Shown: piece by piece, positions 6,528 through 14,187 of the stretch
Layout: each line of letters starts with the position of its first letter
Position numbering within the stretch: the stretch's first letter is position 1
Source: Alphaproteobacteria bacterium
GTDB taxonomy: Bacteria > Pseudomonadota > Alphaproteobacteria > CACIAM-22H2
Direction: 5' to 3'
DNA length: 16,954 bases
Assembly: GCA_947500965.1 (NCBI GenBank)
Contig: CANMWW010000008.1
Coordinates: 1 to 16,954, forward strand
Made by a program: the position numbers and the translations under genes
The notes under the pieces: generated by a model
What the model was told of the DNA's origin: nothing
The model's database searches: none
The model's input: the letters and a program-made list of their open reading frames with translations, nothing else

Positions 6528-7234
6528 TCGAGCACCACCGCGCCGGAGTCGACGACCCGGCCGCGCACCAGCTTGTTCGAGGAGGGATTGCGCAGCGTGA
6601 TGGTCTGGCCGATCGCCCCGGCGTCGACCGCGACGAGCTGCGTCGTGAGCTCGATGCCGGCGCTGCGGAACGTGGCGCGCACGCCCGAGCCCCGCTCGAC
6701 CGCGAGGGCGTTCTTCACCTGGGCCCGCGACACCGGCACGAGCGGCGCGATCGGCCAGCGCGGCTCGAGGCCGACGAGCTGGTCGGCATCGAGCACCGCG
6801 TTTGGCGGTACATGCCGGGAGTCGACGGAGACCATTCGGATGTCCGAGGCGTCGATCACCTCCCCTGGCACGATGCGCCGCGTCACGACCGGCACCTCGC
6901 GCGGCAGCGCCAGGCCACCGCGAAGCTGGCGCACCACCTTGGTGCCCCCGGCATCGAGCGCCTGGGCGAGCAAGGCGGAAAATGTCCCAACGCGCATGTC
7001 GATGCGCAGGTTGACGATGGAGAGGCCCGGCTTCGCCTCGGCGAGGGCACGGGCGTCCGCGATGCCGAGGGAGAGCATCGGGCAGGACCCGATCTTCTCG
7101 AAGAGCTGGCGGACCAGTTCCTCCTCGAGCCCAGGCCCGGCCTCGCAGCGCCGCGCCGGCGTGCCGGAGGCATCCGCCGTGGCGCTCCAGAGGAACGCGG
7201 CGGCCATCGCCGTCAGGATCTTTCGCGTCTTCAT
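6524..7234 (-). CDS. flgA: Flagellar P-ring assembly chaperone FlgA
   Basis: FlgA is the periplasmic chaperone for assembly of FlgI into the P ring. The 236-residue protein has a signal peptide (about residues 1-22, ending ATADA) and an N-terminal region with a conserved pair of cysteines. A SAF-type domain follows (VPVVTRRIVPGEVIDASDIRMV at about 113-135, then LVGLEPRWPIAPLVPVSRAQV), with the typical end GQTITLRNPSSNKLVRGRVVDSGAVVLE. It overlaps the flgG stop by four bases at its start and flgH by four at its end, so all three are translationally coupled. FlgI itself is not in this window. Confidence 0.93.
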   Translation of the reverse strand: MKTRKILTAMAAAFLWSATADASGTPARRCEAGPGLEEELVRQLFEKIGSCPMLSLGIADARALAEAKPGLSIVNLRIDMRVGTFSALLAQALDAGGTKVVRQLRGGLALPREVPVVTRRIVPGEVIDASDIRMVSVDSRHVPPNAVLDADQLVGLEPRWPIAPLVPVSRAQVKNALAVERGSGVRATFRSAGIELTTQLVAVDAGAIGQTITLRNPSSNKLVRGRVVDSGAVVLE

Positions 7235-8022
7235 CGGATCTGGTTCATGACCTTGAGCATCTCGTCCGAGGCCTGGATGACCTTGGAATTCATCTCGTAG
7301 GCGCGCTGCGCCGTGATCAGCGTCGTCAGCTCGCTCACGATGTCGACGTTGGAGGCCTCGATGAAGCCCTGCTGGATCGTCCCGAAGCCGGGTTCGCCGG
7401 CGAGGCCAGCGACCGCGGCGCCGGAGGCGGCGGTCTCGCGGTAGATGTTCCCGCCCGTCGCCTGCAGGCCGGCGTCGTTCGGGAACGTCGCGAGCTGGAG
7501 GCGGCCGAGGTCGACGGGCGCGACCTGGCCGTCGACGGTGACCTGCACGAGGCCCTGCGCGTTCACGTTGATCTGGCGCGCGTTGCCGGGGACGTTGAAC
7601 CCCGGAAGCACCCGGTAGCCCGCGGCGGTGACGATCTCGCCGGCCGGGCTCAGCTGCAGCGAACCCGAGCGCGTGTAGCCCGTCTCGCCGTTCGGGAGGG
7701 CGAGCACGAAGTACCCCTTGCCCTGGATGGCGAGGTCGAGGGAGTTCTCGGTGCCGATCAGCGATCCTTGGGCGTGGATGCGGTAGATGCCGGCGGGCCG
7801 CACGCCGGAGCCGAGCAGGATGCCCGTCGGCACGATCGTGCCCTCCTGCGAGCTCTGGCTGCCGACCGCCATGCCGCGGACCTGGTAGAGCAGGTCCTGG
7901 AACTCGGCACGCTGGCGCTTGAAGCCGGAGGTGTTGAGGTTCGCGATGTTGTTGGCGATCACCTCGACATTGACCTGCTGGGCGGTCATGCCAGTGGCGG
8001 CTATGGACAGGGAACGCGACAT
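7231..8022 (-). CDS. flgG: Flagellar distal rod protein FlgG
   Basis: FlgG builds the distal rod. The 263-residue protein is close to the usual length and starts with the rod motif LSIAATGMTAQQVNVEVIAN and NIANLNTSGFKRQRAEFQDLLYQ. It then shows NSLDLAIQGKGYFVL and GYTRSGSLQLSPAGEIV, the FlgE/F/G central pattern. The C-terminus is QQGFIEASNVDIVSELTTLI and AQRAYEMNSKVIQASDEML, typical of FlgG. It starts ten bases after the flgF stop and overlaps flgA by four bases. Confidence 0.97.
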   Translation of the reverse strand: MSRSLSIAATGMTAQQVNVEVIANNIANLNTSGFKRQRAEFQDLLYQVRGMAVGSQSSQEGTIVPTGILLGSGVRPAGIYRIHAQGSLIGTENSLDLAIQGKGYFVLALPNGETGYTRSGSLQLSPAGEIVTAAGYRVLPGFNVPGNARQINVNAQGLVQVTVDGQVAPVDLGRLQLATFPNDAGLQATGGNIYRETAASGAAVAGLAGEPGFGTIQQGFIEASNVDIVSELTTLITAQRAYEMNSKVIQASDEMLKVMNQIR

Positions 8023-8032
8023 TGGCTTGGCC

Positions 8033-8752
8033 TCAGACCGTTGGCAGTCGTTCGATGGCGTCGGTCATGCGCGAATGCTCGCTCGCCTGGATCTGCTGCA
8101 GGGCCTCGAAGTCGCGGGAGAGCTGGATCAGCTTCGTGAGCTCGATGATCGACTGCACGTTCGACTGCTCCACGACGCCCTGCTTGATCGCGTATCCCTC
8201 GGCGGGCCGCGTCGCGGAAGCGCTGAACCGGCTGTCGCCGCGCGTGTCGAGCGTCGCGCCGGGGACGACGTCCACGAGCTGGAGCTCACCGACGAGGTCG
8301 TCGCCCTCGTAGATCGCCCCGTTTCCGGTGATCGTGATCGTCGCCGAGCGGCCCGGCATGACGATCGGCTGGCCCGAGGCTCCCAGCACGAGGTCCCCCG
8401 AGGGCGTCGCGATCTGGCCGCTCTCGTCGAGCTGGAACGTGCCGGCCCTCGTCAGGAAGGTCTCGTTCCCGCGCGCAACGACGAAGAACGCGCGGTCGTT
8501 GCCGGTGATCGAGAGGTCGAGCTGGTTGCCGGTCGCGATCGCCGGCCCCTCGCCGAGATCGACGCGCACGCCACGCTCGACGGGGTAAAGGATCGGCGCC
8601 GAGGCATGCTGCCGGCTGAGGAACCCCTCGAAGGCCATCTCGTTGCGCCGGTAGCCGGGCGTGCTGGCGTTCGCGAGGTTGTTCGCGATGTTCGCCAGCC
8701 GCATCTCGAGCGCAACTTGCTTCGATAAGGCGAGGAAACTGGTGGACTCCAT
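8033..8752 (-). CDS. flgF: Flagellar rod protein FlgF
   Basis: FlgF is a rod subunit related to FlgG. The 239-residue protein begins ESTSFLALSKQVALEMRLAN with NIANNLANASTPGYRRNEMAF, has the central NQLDLSITGNDRAFFVV and TRAGTFQLDESGQIAT blocks, and ends VEQSNVQSIIELTKLIQLSR with FEALQQIQASEHSRM. The start at 8752 (MESTSF) fits the family; the open frame upstream of it runs antisense through fliI and is not real. The ribosome binding site is weak: AAGGA lies about 12 bases upstream. The start is only 33 bases from the divergent fliI start, so its promoter must lie in that gap or inside fliI. Confidence 0.94.
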   Translation of the reverse strand: MESTSFLALSKQVALEMRLANIANNLANASTPGYRRNEMAFEGFLSRQHASAPILYPVERGVRVDLGEGPAIATGNQLDLSITGNDRAFFVVARGNETFLTRAGTFQLDESGQIATPSGDLVLGASGQPIVMPGRSATITITGNGAIYEGDDLVGELQLVDVVPGATLDTRGDSRFSASATRPAEGYAIKQGVVEQSNVQSIIELTKLIQLSRDFEALQQIQASEHSRMTDAIERLPTV

Positions 8753-8785
8753 GGCGGCGCGCGGTTCCTTTGCGGCTGATCCGCC

Positions 8786-10171
8786 ATGTCCTTCGCAACA
8801 AGCATGCCAGCCGCAGACGCCAAGTTTTTTGCCCCCCCCCAGCTGCCCGCGCATCGCCACCTGCTCGAGGCGCTCGCCGGCGCGCGCGTGGCGGAGATCG
8901 TCGGCCGCGTCCGCGCGATCAGCGACCAGCGCATCGCGCTCTGCGGCCTGGCCGAGGATGGCGCGATAGGGGACGTCGTCCACCTGCGCGCACGCGACGG
9001 AAGCGAGATCGCGGCCGAGATCGTCGCCTTCGATGGACCGGACGCAATCGCGCTTCCCTTCGGCGAGATCTCCGCGCTCGGGCCGGGATGCGAGGCCCGG
9101 CTGTCGCCGGCGAGCGCCGTCGCGCGCCCGGACGATTCCTGGCTCGGCTGCGTCTTCGACGGAATGGGTCGATGCCTGATCGGTGGCCCGGCGGTCGACG
9201 GCAGCCGCGACTACCCCCTGCGGCGCCCTCCCCCGCCGGCCGCGGCCCGCGGGCTCACGACCGAGCCGGTCGACATCGGCGTCGTCGCGATGAACGCCTT
9301 CCTGACATGCGGCCTCGGGCAGCGCCTCGGGATCTTCGCCGGATCCGGCGTGGGCAAGACCACGCTGCTCGGCATGCTCGCCTCCCACGCTCGCTTCGAC
9401 GCGGTCGTGATCGCGCTGATCGGCGAGCGCGGCAAGGAACTCGCGGACTTCGTGCTGCGCTACCTCTCCCCCGAGCAGCGGGCGCGGGCCGCTGTCTTCG
9501 TGTCGACCTCCGACGAGCCCGCCGTCCTGCGCCGGCGCGCGTCCTTCCTCGCCGTGACCGCCGCCGAGTACTTCCGCGACACGGGGCGGCGCGTGCTCTT
9601 CCTCATGGACAGCGTCACGCGCTTCGCCGCGGCGCTGCGCGAGATCGGCGTGGCCGCCGCCGAGCCGACCGGCATCGGTGGCTACCCCGCAAGCGTCTTC
9701 GCCCAGATGCCGAGGCTGCTCGAGCGGCTCGGCCCGCTCGACGGGACAAGCGGCATAACGGCCTTCATCACCGTCCTCGTCGAGGGCGACGACATGAACG
9801 AGCCCGTCAGCGACGCGGTACGCGGCTTCCTCGACGGGCATGTCCTGCTGGACCGGCGCATCGCGGATGGCGGGCGCTATCCGGCCATCGACGTCGTCAG
9901 GTCGGTGTCGCGCGCGGCGCCTCAGGTCCAGGTCGCCGAGCACAGGGAGGCGCTGCGGCGCGCCGTCGCGCTCGAGTCCGCCTATCGCGAGGTGGAGGAC
10001 CTCCTGCGCCTTGGCCTCTACAAGCGCGGCACCGACCAGCGCACCGACCGGGCGATCGAGTTCCACGACCGCCTCGAGGCCATGCTCCTCCAGGACGCCG
10101 CCGATCGGTCCGATCTGGAGGGGGATGTCCGCGCGCTGCGGGCGATTCTGGATGAAGTCGGGGCCGAGTAA
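8786..10171 (+). CDS. fliI: Flagellar export ATPase FliI
   Basis: FliI is the ATPase of the flagellar type III export apparatus, related to the F1 beta subunit. The 461-residue protein carries Walker A AGSGVGKTT (185-193, Lys191), the GERGKE motif with the catalytic glutamate region (213-218), Walker B VLFLMDSVTRFA (270-281, Asp275), the YPASVFAQMPRLLERLG block (300-316) and the ATPase signature PAIDVVRSVSR. The ATG at 8786 has no good Shine-Dalgarno; a small GCGG-CTGAT-CCGC hairpin sits just before it. An ATG at codon 7 is an alternative start. The gene leads a rightward unit with fliJ, fliG and fliF. No fliH is adjacent, although FliH normally controls FliI. Confidence 0.96.
   Translation: MSFATSMPAADAKFFAPPQLPAHRHLLEALAGARVAEIVGRVRAISDQRIALCGLAEDGAIGDVVHLRARDGSEIAAEIVAFDGPDAIALPFGEISALGPGCEARLSPASAVARPDDSWLGCVFDGMGRCLIGGPAVDGSRDYPLRRPPPPAAARGLTTEPVDIGVVAMNAFLTCGLGQRLGIFAGSGVGKTTLLGMLASHARFDAVVIALIGERGKELADFVLRYLSPEQRARAAVFVSTSDEPAVLRRRASFLAVTAAEYFRDTGRRVLFLMDSVTRFAAALREIGVAAAEPTGIGGYPASVFAQMPRLLERLGPLDGTSGITAFITVLVEGDDMNEPVSDAVRGFLDGHVLLDRRIADGGRYPAIDVVRSVSRAAPQVQVAEHREALRRAVALESAYREVEDLLRLGLYKRGTDQRTDRAIEFHDRLEAMLLQDAADRSDLEGDVRALRAILDEVGAE
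8825..8840 (+). repeat. T6-G-C9 homopolymer tract in the fliI N-terminus
   Basis: Six T (8825-8830), one G and nine C (8832-8840) lie in codons 13-19 of fliI, where they encode part of KFFAPPQ. A single-base slip in the C run would shift the frame within the first 20 codons and abolish the ATPase. The tract is in frame as given. Long C runs are not rare in DNA this GC-rich, so it may be chance. Confidence 0.6.
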
Positions 10172-10212
10172 GCCAATCCAGGGAACGCAGCCCGCAATGG
10201 AGCCAGTCCGCC

Positions 10213-10584
10213 ATGACGACGGCCCGCGATAGGACGCTCGCACGGGTCCTGAAGCTGCGGCGCCTCGACCTCGAGAGGCTGCAGGGCAGGATGGGCGAGG
10301 CCGACGCGCGCGCACGCGCCGTGGACGTCGCGCGCGCCGCCGTATCGGCGCAGGCGGACGAACTGCCACGGCCAGGCGCCTGCCCCTCGCCCCCGCTCCT
10401 CTTCGCCAGGCTCGACGCGCTGGCCACGGAAGTGGAGCGGCTGGCGGCGGACGCGGAGCAGGCTGCAGGCGACAGGGCGCTCGCCGAGGACGAGGCCCGC
10501 CTCGTGCGGGCCGAGTGCGAGGGCCTCGAGACGTTCCTCGAGCGGCAGGCGCAACTCAGGCGCAGGGCATCCAGATGGCGGTGA
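10213..10584 (+). CDS. fliJ: Flagellar export stalk protein FliJ
   Basis: FliJ is a coiled coil that inserts into the FliI hexamer like the gamma subunit of F1 and links it to the export gate. This 123-residue protein is almost entirely charged helix: an N-terminal coil (about 5-50, RVLKLRRLDLERLQGRMGEA), a Pro-rich break (PRPGACPSPP, about 52-61), and a second coil (about 62-120). It follows fliI by 41 bases with GGAG ten bases before the ATG and overlaps fliG by ten bases. FliJ diverges strongly in sequence, so the call rests on position and coiled-coil build. It is a little shorter than the usual 140-150 residues. Confidence 0.8.
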   Translation: MTTARDRTLARVLKLRRLDLERLQGRMGEADARARAVDVARAAVSAQADELPRPGACPSPPLLFARLDALATEVERLAADAEQAAGDRALAEDEARLVRAECEGLETFLERQAQLRRRASRWR

Positions 10585-11591
10585 AGGACGATTTCCGGTC
10601 GCTCAGCGGCCCGTCGAAGGCCGCGATCATGCTGCTCGCGCTGGGGCAGGACTACGCGGCGAAGGTCTTCACGTTCCTGGACGACGACGAGATCCGCGAG
10701 TTGTCGCAGGCCATGTCGTCGCTCGGCAGCGTCAACGCGAAGGTCGTCGAGCGCCTCTTCGTCGAGTTCGCCAACCAGATGTCCTCGGGCGGGTCGGTGA
10801 TCGGCAACGTCGAGGCGACCCAGCGGCTGCTCGCGAGCATCATGGACCCGGATCGGGTCCAGTCGATCATGGACGACATCACCGGCCCCGCGGGCCGCAC
10901 GATGTGGGACAAGCTCGGCAACGTGAACGACACGGTGCTGGCCAACTACCTGCGCAACGAATACCCGCAGACCGTCGCCGTGGTGATGTCGCGCATCAAG
11001 GCGGAGCAGGCCGCGCGCGTCATCGCGCTGCTGCCCGACCAGATGTCCCGCGACGTCGTGCTGCGCATGCTGAAGATGGAGCACGTGCAGAAGGAGGTCC
11101 TCGAGGACGTCGAGCGCACGCTGCGGACGGAGTTCATGGCGAACCTGGGCCGTTCGCAGAAGCGCAATCCGTCGGAGAACCTGGCGGAGATCTTCAACGC
11201 CCTGGACCGCGCCAACCTGAACCGGCTCATGGGCTTCCTCGACGACCAGGCGCCAGGCGACGCGGAGAAGATCCGCAGCTTCATGTTCACCTTCGACGAC
11301 CTGCTGAAGCTCAACGGCACGGACGTCCAGGCGATCCTGCGGGAAGTCGACAAGGACGCCCTCGCGATCGCGCTCAAGGGCGCTTCCGAGGAACTGCGAA
11401 AGCTCTTCTTCTCGAACATGTCCGAGCGCGCCTCGAAGCTGCTTCAGGACGAGATGGCGTCGATGGGACCGGTCCGGGTGAAGGACGTCGACGAGGCCCA
11501 GCAGCGGATCATCGCCACCACAAAGGACCTGATCGCGCGAGGCGTGATCGAGGTGCCGGAGGAAGGCGAGGCGAACGAACTGATCGAGTAG
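10575..11591 (+). CDS. fliG: Flagellar motor switch protein FliG
   Basis: FliG links the MS ring to the C ring and its C-terminal domain meets MotA to generate torque. The 338-residue protein (start MAVKDDF at 10575) has the N-terminal FliF-binding domain (SGPSKAAIMLLALGQDYAAK), the middle domain with NEYPQTVAVVMSRIK (the EHPQ motif as EYPQ, 129-132) and the C-terminal torque domain MFTFDDLLKLNGTDVQAIL with REVDKDALAIALKGA and ASKLLQDEMASMGPVRVKDV. An upstream start at 10515 lies inside fliJ and adds 20 poorly matching residues, so it was not used. Length is normal. Confidence 0.97.
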   Translation: MAVKDDFRSLSGPSKAAIMLLALGQDYAAKVFTFLDDDEIRELSQAMSSLGSVNAKVVERLFVEFANQMSSGGSVIGNVEATQRLLASIMDPDRVQSIMDDITGPAGRTMWDKLGNVNDTVLANYLRNEYPQTVAVVMSRIKAEQAARVIALLPDQMSRDVVLRMLKMEHVQKEVLEDVERTLRTEFMANLGRSQKRNPSENLAEIFNALDRANLNRLMGFLDDQAPGDAEKIRSFMFTFDDLLKLNGTDVQAILREVDKDALAIALKGASEELRKLFFSNMSERASKLLQDEMASMGPVRVKDVDEAQQRIIATTKDLIARGVIEVPEEGEANELIE

Positions 11592-11595
11592 GCGG

Positions 11596-11619
11596 CTGGT
11601 TCGCTCGGATTCGGACCAG
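11596..11619. promoter_or_regulatory. Inverted repeat element between fliG and fliF
   Basis: The 124-base fliG-fliF gap holds CTGGTTCG-CTCGGATT-CGGACCAG, an eight-base inverted repeat with one mismatch (a G-U pair in RNA). Within it, GATTCGGACC (11608-11617) is identical to the element upstream of flgB and the J-domain gene. It lies about 100 bases before the fliF start. It could be a regulator site that gives fliF its own promoter, or a hairpin ending or tuning fliIJG transcription; no T run follows, which argues against a simple terminator. The rest of the gap holds a run of eight C (11655-11662) and no frame I can support. Confidence 0.45.
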
Positions 11620-11715
11620 AACTTCGGCCGGCCGCGGTGAGGTTGGGCATGAGTCCCCCCCCGGCGCTGCCCGTCGGTCGCGCCAGCCTGAACGCAGATT
11701 TCCCGGAGAACGACG

Positions 11716-13452
11716 TTGGCCGAAACCGCGATAGCTGCCGCATCCCCGCCAGAGGTCGTCGAGCGTCTCGACGGGGGGCCGGCGGGGCGCCTGATCGACG
11801 CGCTGCGCAAGCTGGGCCCGCTCCGCCTCGTGGGGCTGGTGGCGTCGCTGGCAGCCATAGTCGTCGCCGTGGCCGCCTCGACCGTCCACCTCATGGCGCC
11901 GGACTTCGTCCCGCTGTTCTCCAAGCTGGCCCCCGAGGACAGCGCCGCCCTCGCCCGCCACCTCGACCAGGCGCGCGAGAAGTACCAGATGGCGGATGGC
12001 GGGCAGACCGTGCTGGTCGAGCGCTCACGCGTCGCGCAGCTTCGAATCATGGCCGCCGAGAAGCGCCTGCCCAGCAAGGGTTCGCTCGGCTACGAGGTGT
12101 TCGATCGCATCGACCCGCTGTCGACCACGACGAACCTGTTCCAGATCAACCAGATCCGCGCGCTCGAGGGCGAACTGGCGCGCACCATCGCCTCGATAGC
12201 CGGCGTCGAGAGCGCGCGGGTCCACCTCGTCATCCCGACGCGCGAGCTGTTCTCCCAGCAGGCGCCGGACACGCGTGCCTCCGTCGTCGTCCAGTTCAGG
12301 GCGAACATGGACTCCGCGCGCCAGCGCGTGGAGTCGATCCGGCACCTCGTCGCCTCGGCCGTCAAGAACCTGTCGCCCGGCCGGGTCTCGATCGTCGACA
12401 CGCAGGGCAACCTGCTGGCGCGCGGCGACGGCGAGAGTGCGGCGGGGCAGGCCACGGCCGTCCTCGAGCACAAGCTGGAGCACGAGCGCCGGCTGCGGGC
12501 GGCCGTGGAGCGCCTCGTCGAGCAGCATGTCGGCATCGGCAGGGTGCGGGCCGACGTCAACGTGGACGTGACCTACGCGGCGGTCGTGCGGACGACCGAG
12601 GCCTTCGACCCGAAGGGCCGCGTCGAGCGTTCCGTCCAGACCGTCGAGGAAGCTTCGACGAAGTCGGAGCAGCGCGGCGAGCAGGACTCGTCGGTCGCGC
12701 GGAACATCCCACCCGAGCAGCAGGGACAGGGACAGGGACAGGGCACCCGAGGCAGCGAGAACCAGCGCAGGACCGAGGAGACGACGAACTTCGAGGTCTC
12801 TCGCACCCAGGTCCGCGAGAGCATCGATCCCGGCTCCATCCGTCGCGTGTCGGTCGCGGTGCTCGTGGACGGCGTGCGTCAGGCCGACGCCTCTGGCGCG
12901 CAGGCATGGAAGCCGCGCAGCGAGGAAGAGATGAAGGCCATCGAGCGGCTCGTGAGATCCGCCGTGGGCTTCAGCCAGGAGCGTGGCGACAGCGTGGAGG
13001 TCGTGAACCTTCCCTTCAGCCCGGTCGAACTTCCGGACATCCGGCATCCCGGGATGTTCGACTTCACCAAGGAGGACATCAAGCTCATCTCGCAGGTCGC
13101 GATCCTCGGTGTCGTCGTGGCCCTCGTCGTGCTCTTCGTGGTCCGGCCGATCGTCGCCAAGATGTTCGAGGAACCGGCACAGGACACCGCGGCGCTCGCC
13201 ATCGAGGGCGGCGGCGGGGCGCTGGTCCCGACCGAGGAAGTCGACGAAGTCGCCCGCATGAAGGCAGAGATCGAATCCGAGATGCAGGCGCTGCAGGCCC
13301 AGCGAGCGGAGGCGATGGCCGAGATGATCGACATCGACAAGATCGAGGGCCAGGTGCAGTCCTCGGCCCTCAAGCGGATCACCGAGATCGTGGACAAGCA
13401 TCCCGAGGAAGCCGCCTCCGTCATACGGGGCTGGCTTACCCAGCGCGCATGA
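11716..13452 (+). CDS. fliF: Flagellar MS-ring protein FliF
   Basis: FliF forms the membrane-embedded MS ring on which the flagellum is built. The 578-residue protein has a first transmembrane helix (about 37-57), the YscJ/FliF periplasmic motifs FVPLFSKLAPEDSAAL, LPSKGSLGYEVFDRI and LEGELARTIASIAGVESARV, and RVSIVDTQGNLLARGDG. A charged variable loop carries a Gly-Gln repeat. A second helix follows (about 455-478, VAILGVVVALVVLFVV), and the C-terminal FliG-binding tail ends ASVIRGWLTQRA. The start is TTG at 11716 with GGAG seven bases upstream; the MAETA N-terminus fits and no ATG is available nearby. It overlaps the next gene by four bases (ATGA). Confidence 0.96.
   Translation: MAETAIAAASPPEVVERLDGGPAGRLIDALRKLGPLRLVGLVASLAAIVVAVAASTVHLMAPDFVPLFSKLAPEDSAALARHLDQAREKYQMADGGQTVLVERSRVAQLRIMAAEKRLPSKGSLGYEVFDRIDPLSTTTNLFQINQIRALEGELARTIASIAGVESARVHLVIPTRELFSQQAPDTRASVVVQFRANMDSARQRVESIRHLVASAVKNLSPGRVSIVDTQGNLLARGDGESAAGQATAVLEHKLEHERRLRAAVERLVEQHVGIGRVRADVNVDVTYAAVVRTTEAFDPKGRVERSVQTVEEASTKSEQRGEQDSSVARNIPPEQQGQGQGQGTRGSENQRRTEETTNFEVSRTQVRESIDPGSIRRVSVAVLVDGVRQADASGAQAWKPRSEEEMKAIERLVRSAVGFSQERGDSVEVVNLPFSPVELPDIRHPGMFDFTKEDIKLISQVAILGVVVALVVLFVVRPIVAKMFEEPAQDTAALAIEGGGGALVPTEEVDEVARMKAEIESEMQALQAQRAEAMAEMIDIDKIEGQVQSSALKRITEIVDKHPEEAASVIRGWLTQRA
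12721..12744 (+). repeat. Hexanucleotide repeat in fliF encoding (Gln-Gly)4
   Basis: CAGGGA occurs three times in tandem and is followed by CAGGGC, giving Gln-Gly four times in the variable periplasmic loop of FliF, just after EQ. The unit is six bases, so gain or loss of a copy keeps the frame and only changes linker length. Confidence 0.85.
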
Positions 13453-13790
13453 CCACCCGGGCAGGCACGCTGCGGCTCGTGGAGGAGATCGGGGAGGCGC
13501 TGCGCCTCGATCGACCTGCGGCGGTGCGCGTGGCACGGGCGGCAGCGGCGGCCGAGGCCGCGGAACGCGCCGCCGGCCATGCGCTGGTGCCGGGACCCGC
13601 GGGCGACAGGGACGTCGTCGCGACCCGCAACGCGTTCTGGCGGCTGGTCTCCGAGGTCCGCCGCGCGGCGTCGGCCCGGACATCCCACGACGGCATGATC
13701 GCCGCCATCGCGCAGGCCGCCGAGGACGCGCGCGAGGAACTCAACGAGATTCGAGATGCTTCTCGACAAAATCCGGCAGGGTCACCGTGA
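13449..13790 (+). CDS. Hypothetical protein after fliF
   Basis: This 113-residue protein has an ATG that overlaps the fliF stop by four bases, so it is coupled to fliF. It is mostly predicted helix: an N-terminal half with RLVEEIGEALRLDRPAAVRVARAAAAAEAAERAAG and a C-terminal half with NAFWRLVSEVRRA and IAAIAQAAEDAREELNEIR. There is no signal peptide or membrane segment. I recognise no family; it is too short and lacks the pattern of FliH, the one export protein missing from this unit. Its last 50 bases overlap the 3' end of the convergent minus-strand gene. Confidence 0.65.
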   Translation: MTTRAGTLRLVEEIGEALRLDRPAAVRVARAAAAAEAAERAAGHALVPGPAGDRDVVATRNAFWRLVSEVRRAASARTSHDGMIAAIAQAAEDAREELNEIRDASRQNPAGSP

Positions 13791-14187
13791 CGCGAGGCGA
13801 ACCCTCGGTCGCGGACGCCCTGGCCTCGATCAGGCGTGCGAGTTCCTCCGGGCTGGCGCGACGTCCGTTCCGCGCGAGGAAGCCACAATAGCCATGCGAC
13901 ACCACGATCACCGCGTCGCGGAAACCGGGAAGGCCGGAGCGCACCACGTCGGCTTCCGCCGAGTCCGAGAGGAGCGTCGCGCGGAAGCTGTAGGCAAGCG
14001 GCACTGCTCCGGCGGCCGGCACGACTCCCGGGCACGTGACGGCGAAACGACCGAGGTCGATCGCGGCAAGCGTGCCCGCGGATGGGACAGGCGCGGCGAC
14101 GGGGTCGGCGGCCATGGCGCCGCCCGAGGCCAGGGAGGATGCGATGAACATGACGGCGACGCGTGACGCGAAGACGGGGGACGGCAT
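13741..14187 (-). CDS. Secreted protein of unknown function, possibly FliL-like
   Basis: This 148-residue protein has a signal peptide (about residues 1-29: basic start, hydrophobic VAVMFIASSLASGG, cleavage after AMA). The mature part reads IDLGRFAVTCPGV, LAYSFRATLLSDS, GLPGFRDAVIVVSHGYCGFL, a helix PEELARLIEARASA and a final strand RVTVTLPDFVEKHL. The order of strands, the P-x-x-R-D-x-x-[IV] segment and the last strand with F-V recall FliL, but this is weak. It has two cysteines. AGGAG precedes the ATG at 14187 by nine bases; 14193 and 14151 are other possible starts. It overlaps the fliF-downstream gene by 50 bases at its 3' end and the CBS gene by 44 bases at its 5' end. Confidence 0.6.
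   Translation of the reverse strand: MPSPVFASRVAVMFIASSLASGGAMAADPVAAPVPSAGTLAAIDLGRFAVTCPGVVPAAGAVPLAYSFRATLLSDSAEADVVRSGLPGFRDAVIVVSHGYCGFLARNGRRASPEELARLIEARASATEGSPRVTVTLPDFVEKHLESR

Noticed and set aside
8753..10369. Long minus-strand frame extending flgF upstream through fliI
   Set aside because: It is antisense to a complete FliI with all ATPase motifs, and its residues upstream of MESTSF are His/Asp/Arg/Gly-rich without protein character.
9897..12077. Long minus-strand open frame opposite fliI, fliJ, fliG and fliF
   Set aside because: Shadow of well-identified genes; Arg/His/Asp-rich with no recognisable domain.
11637..13448. Plus-strand frame through fliF joined to the downstream small gene
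   Set aside because: The FliF frame carries all family motifs; only the part after 13449 of this frame is protein-like and is annotated separately.
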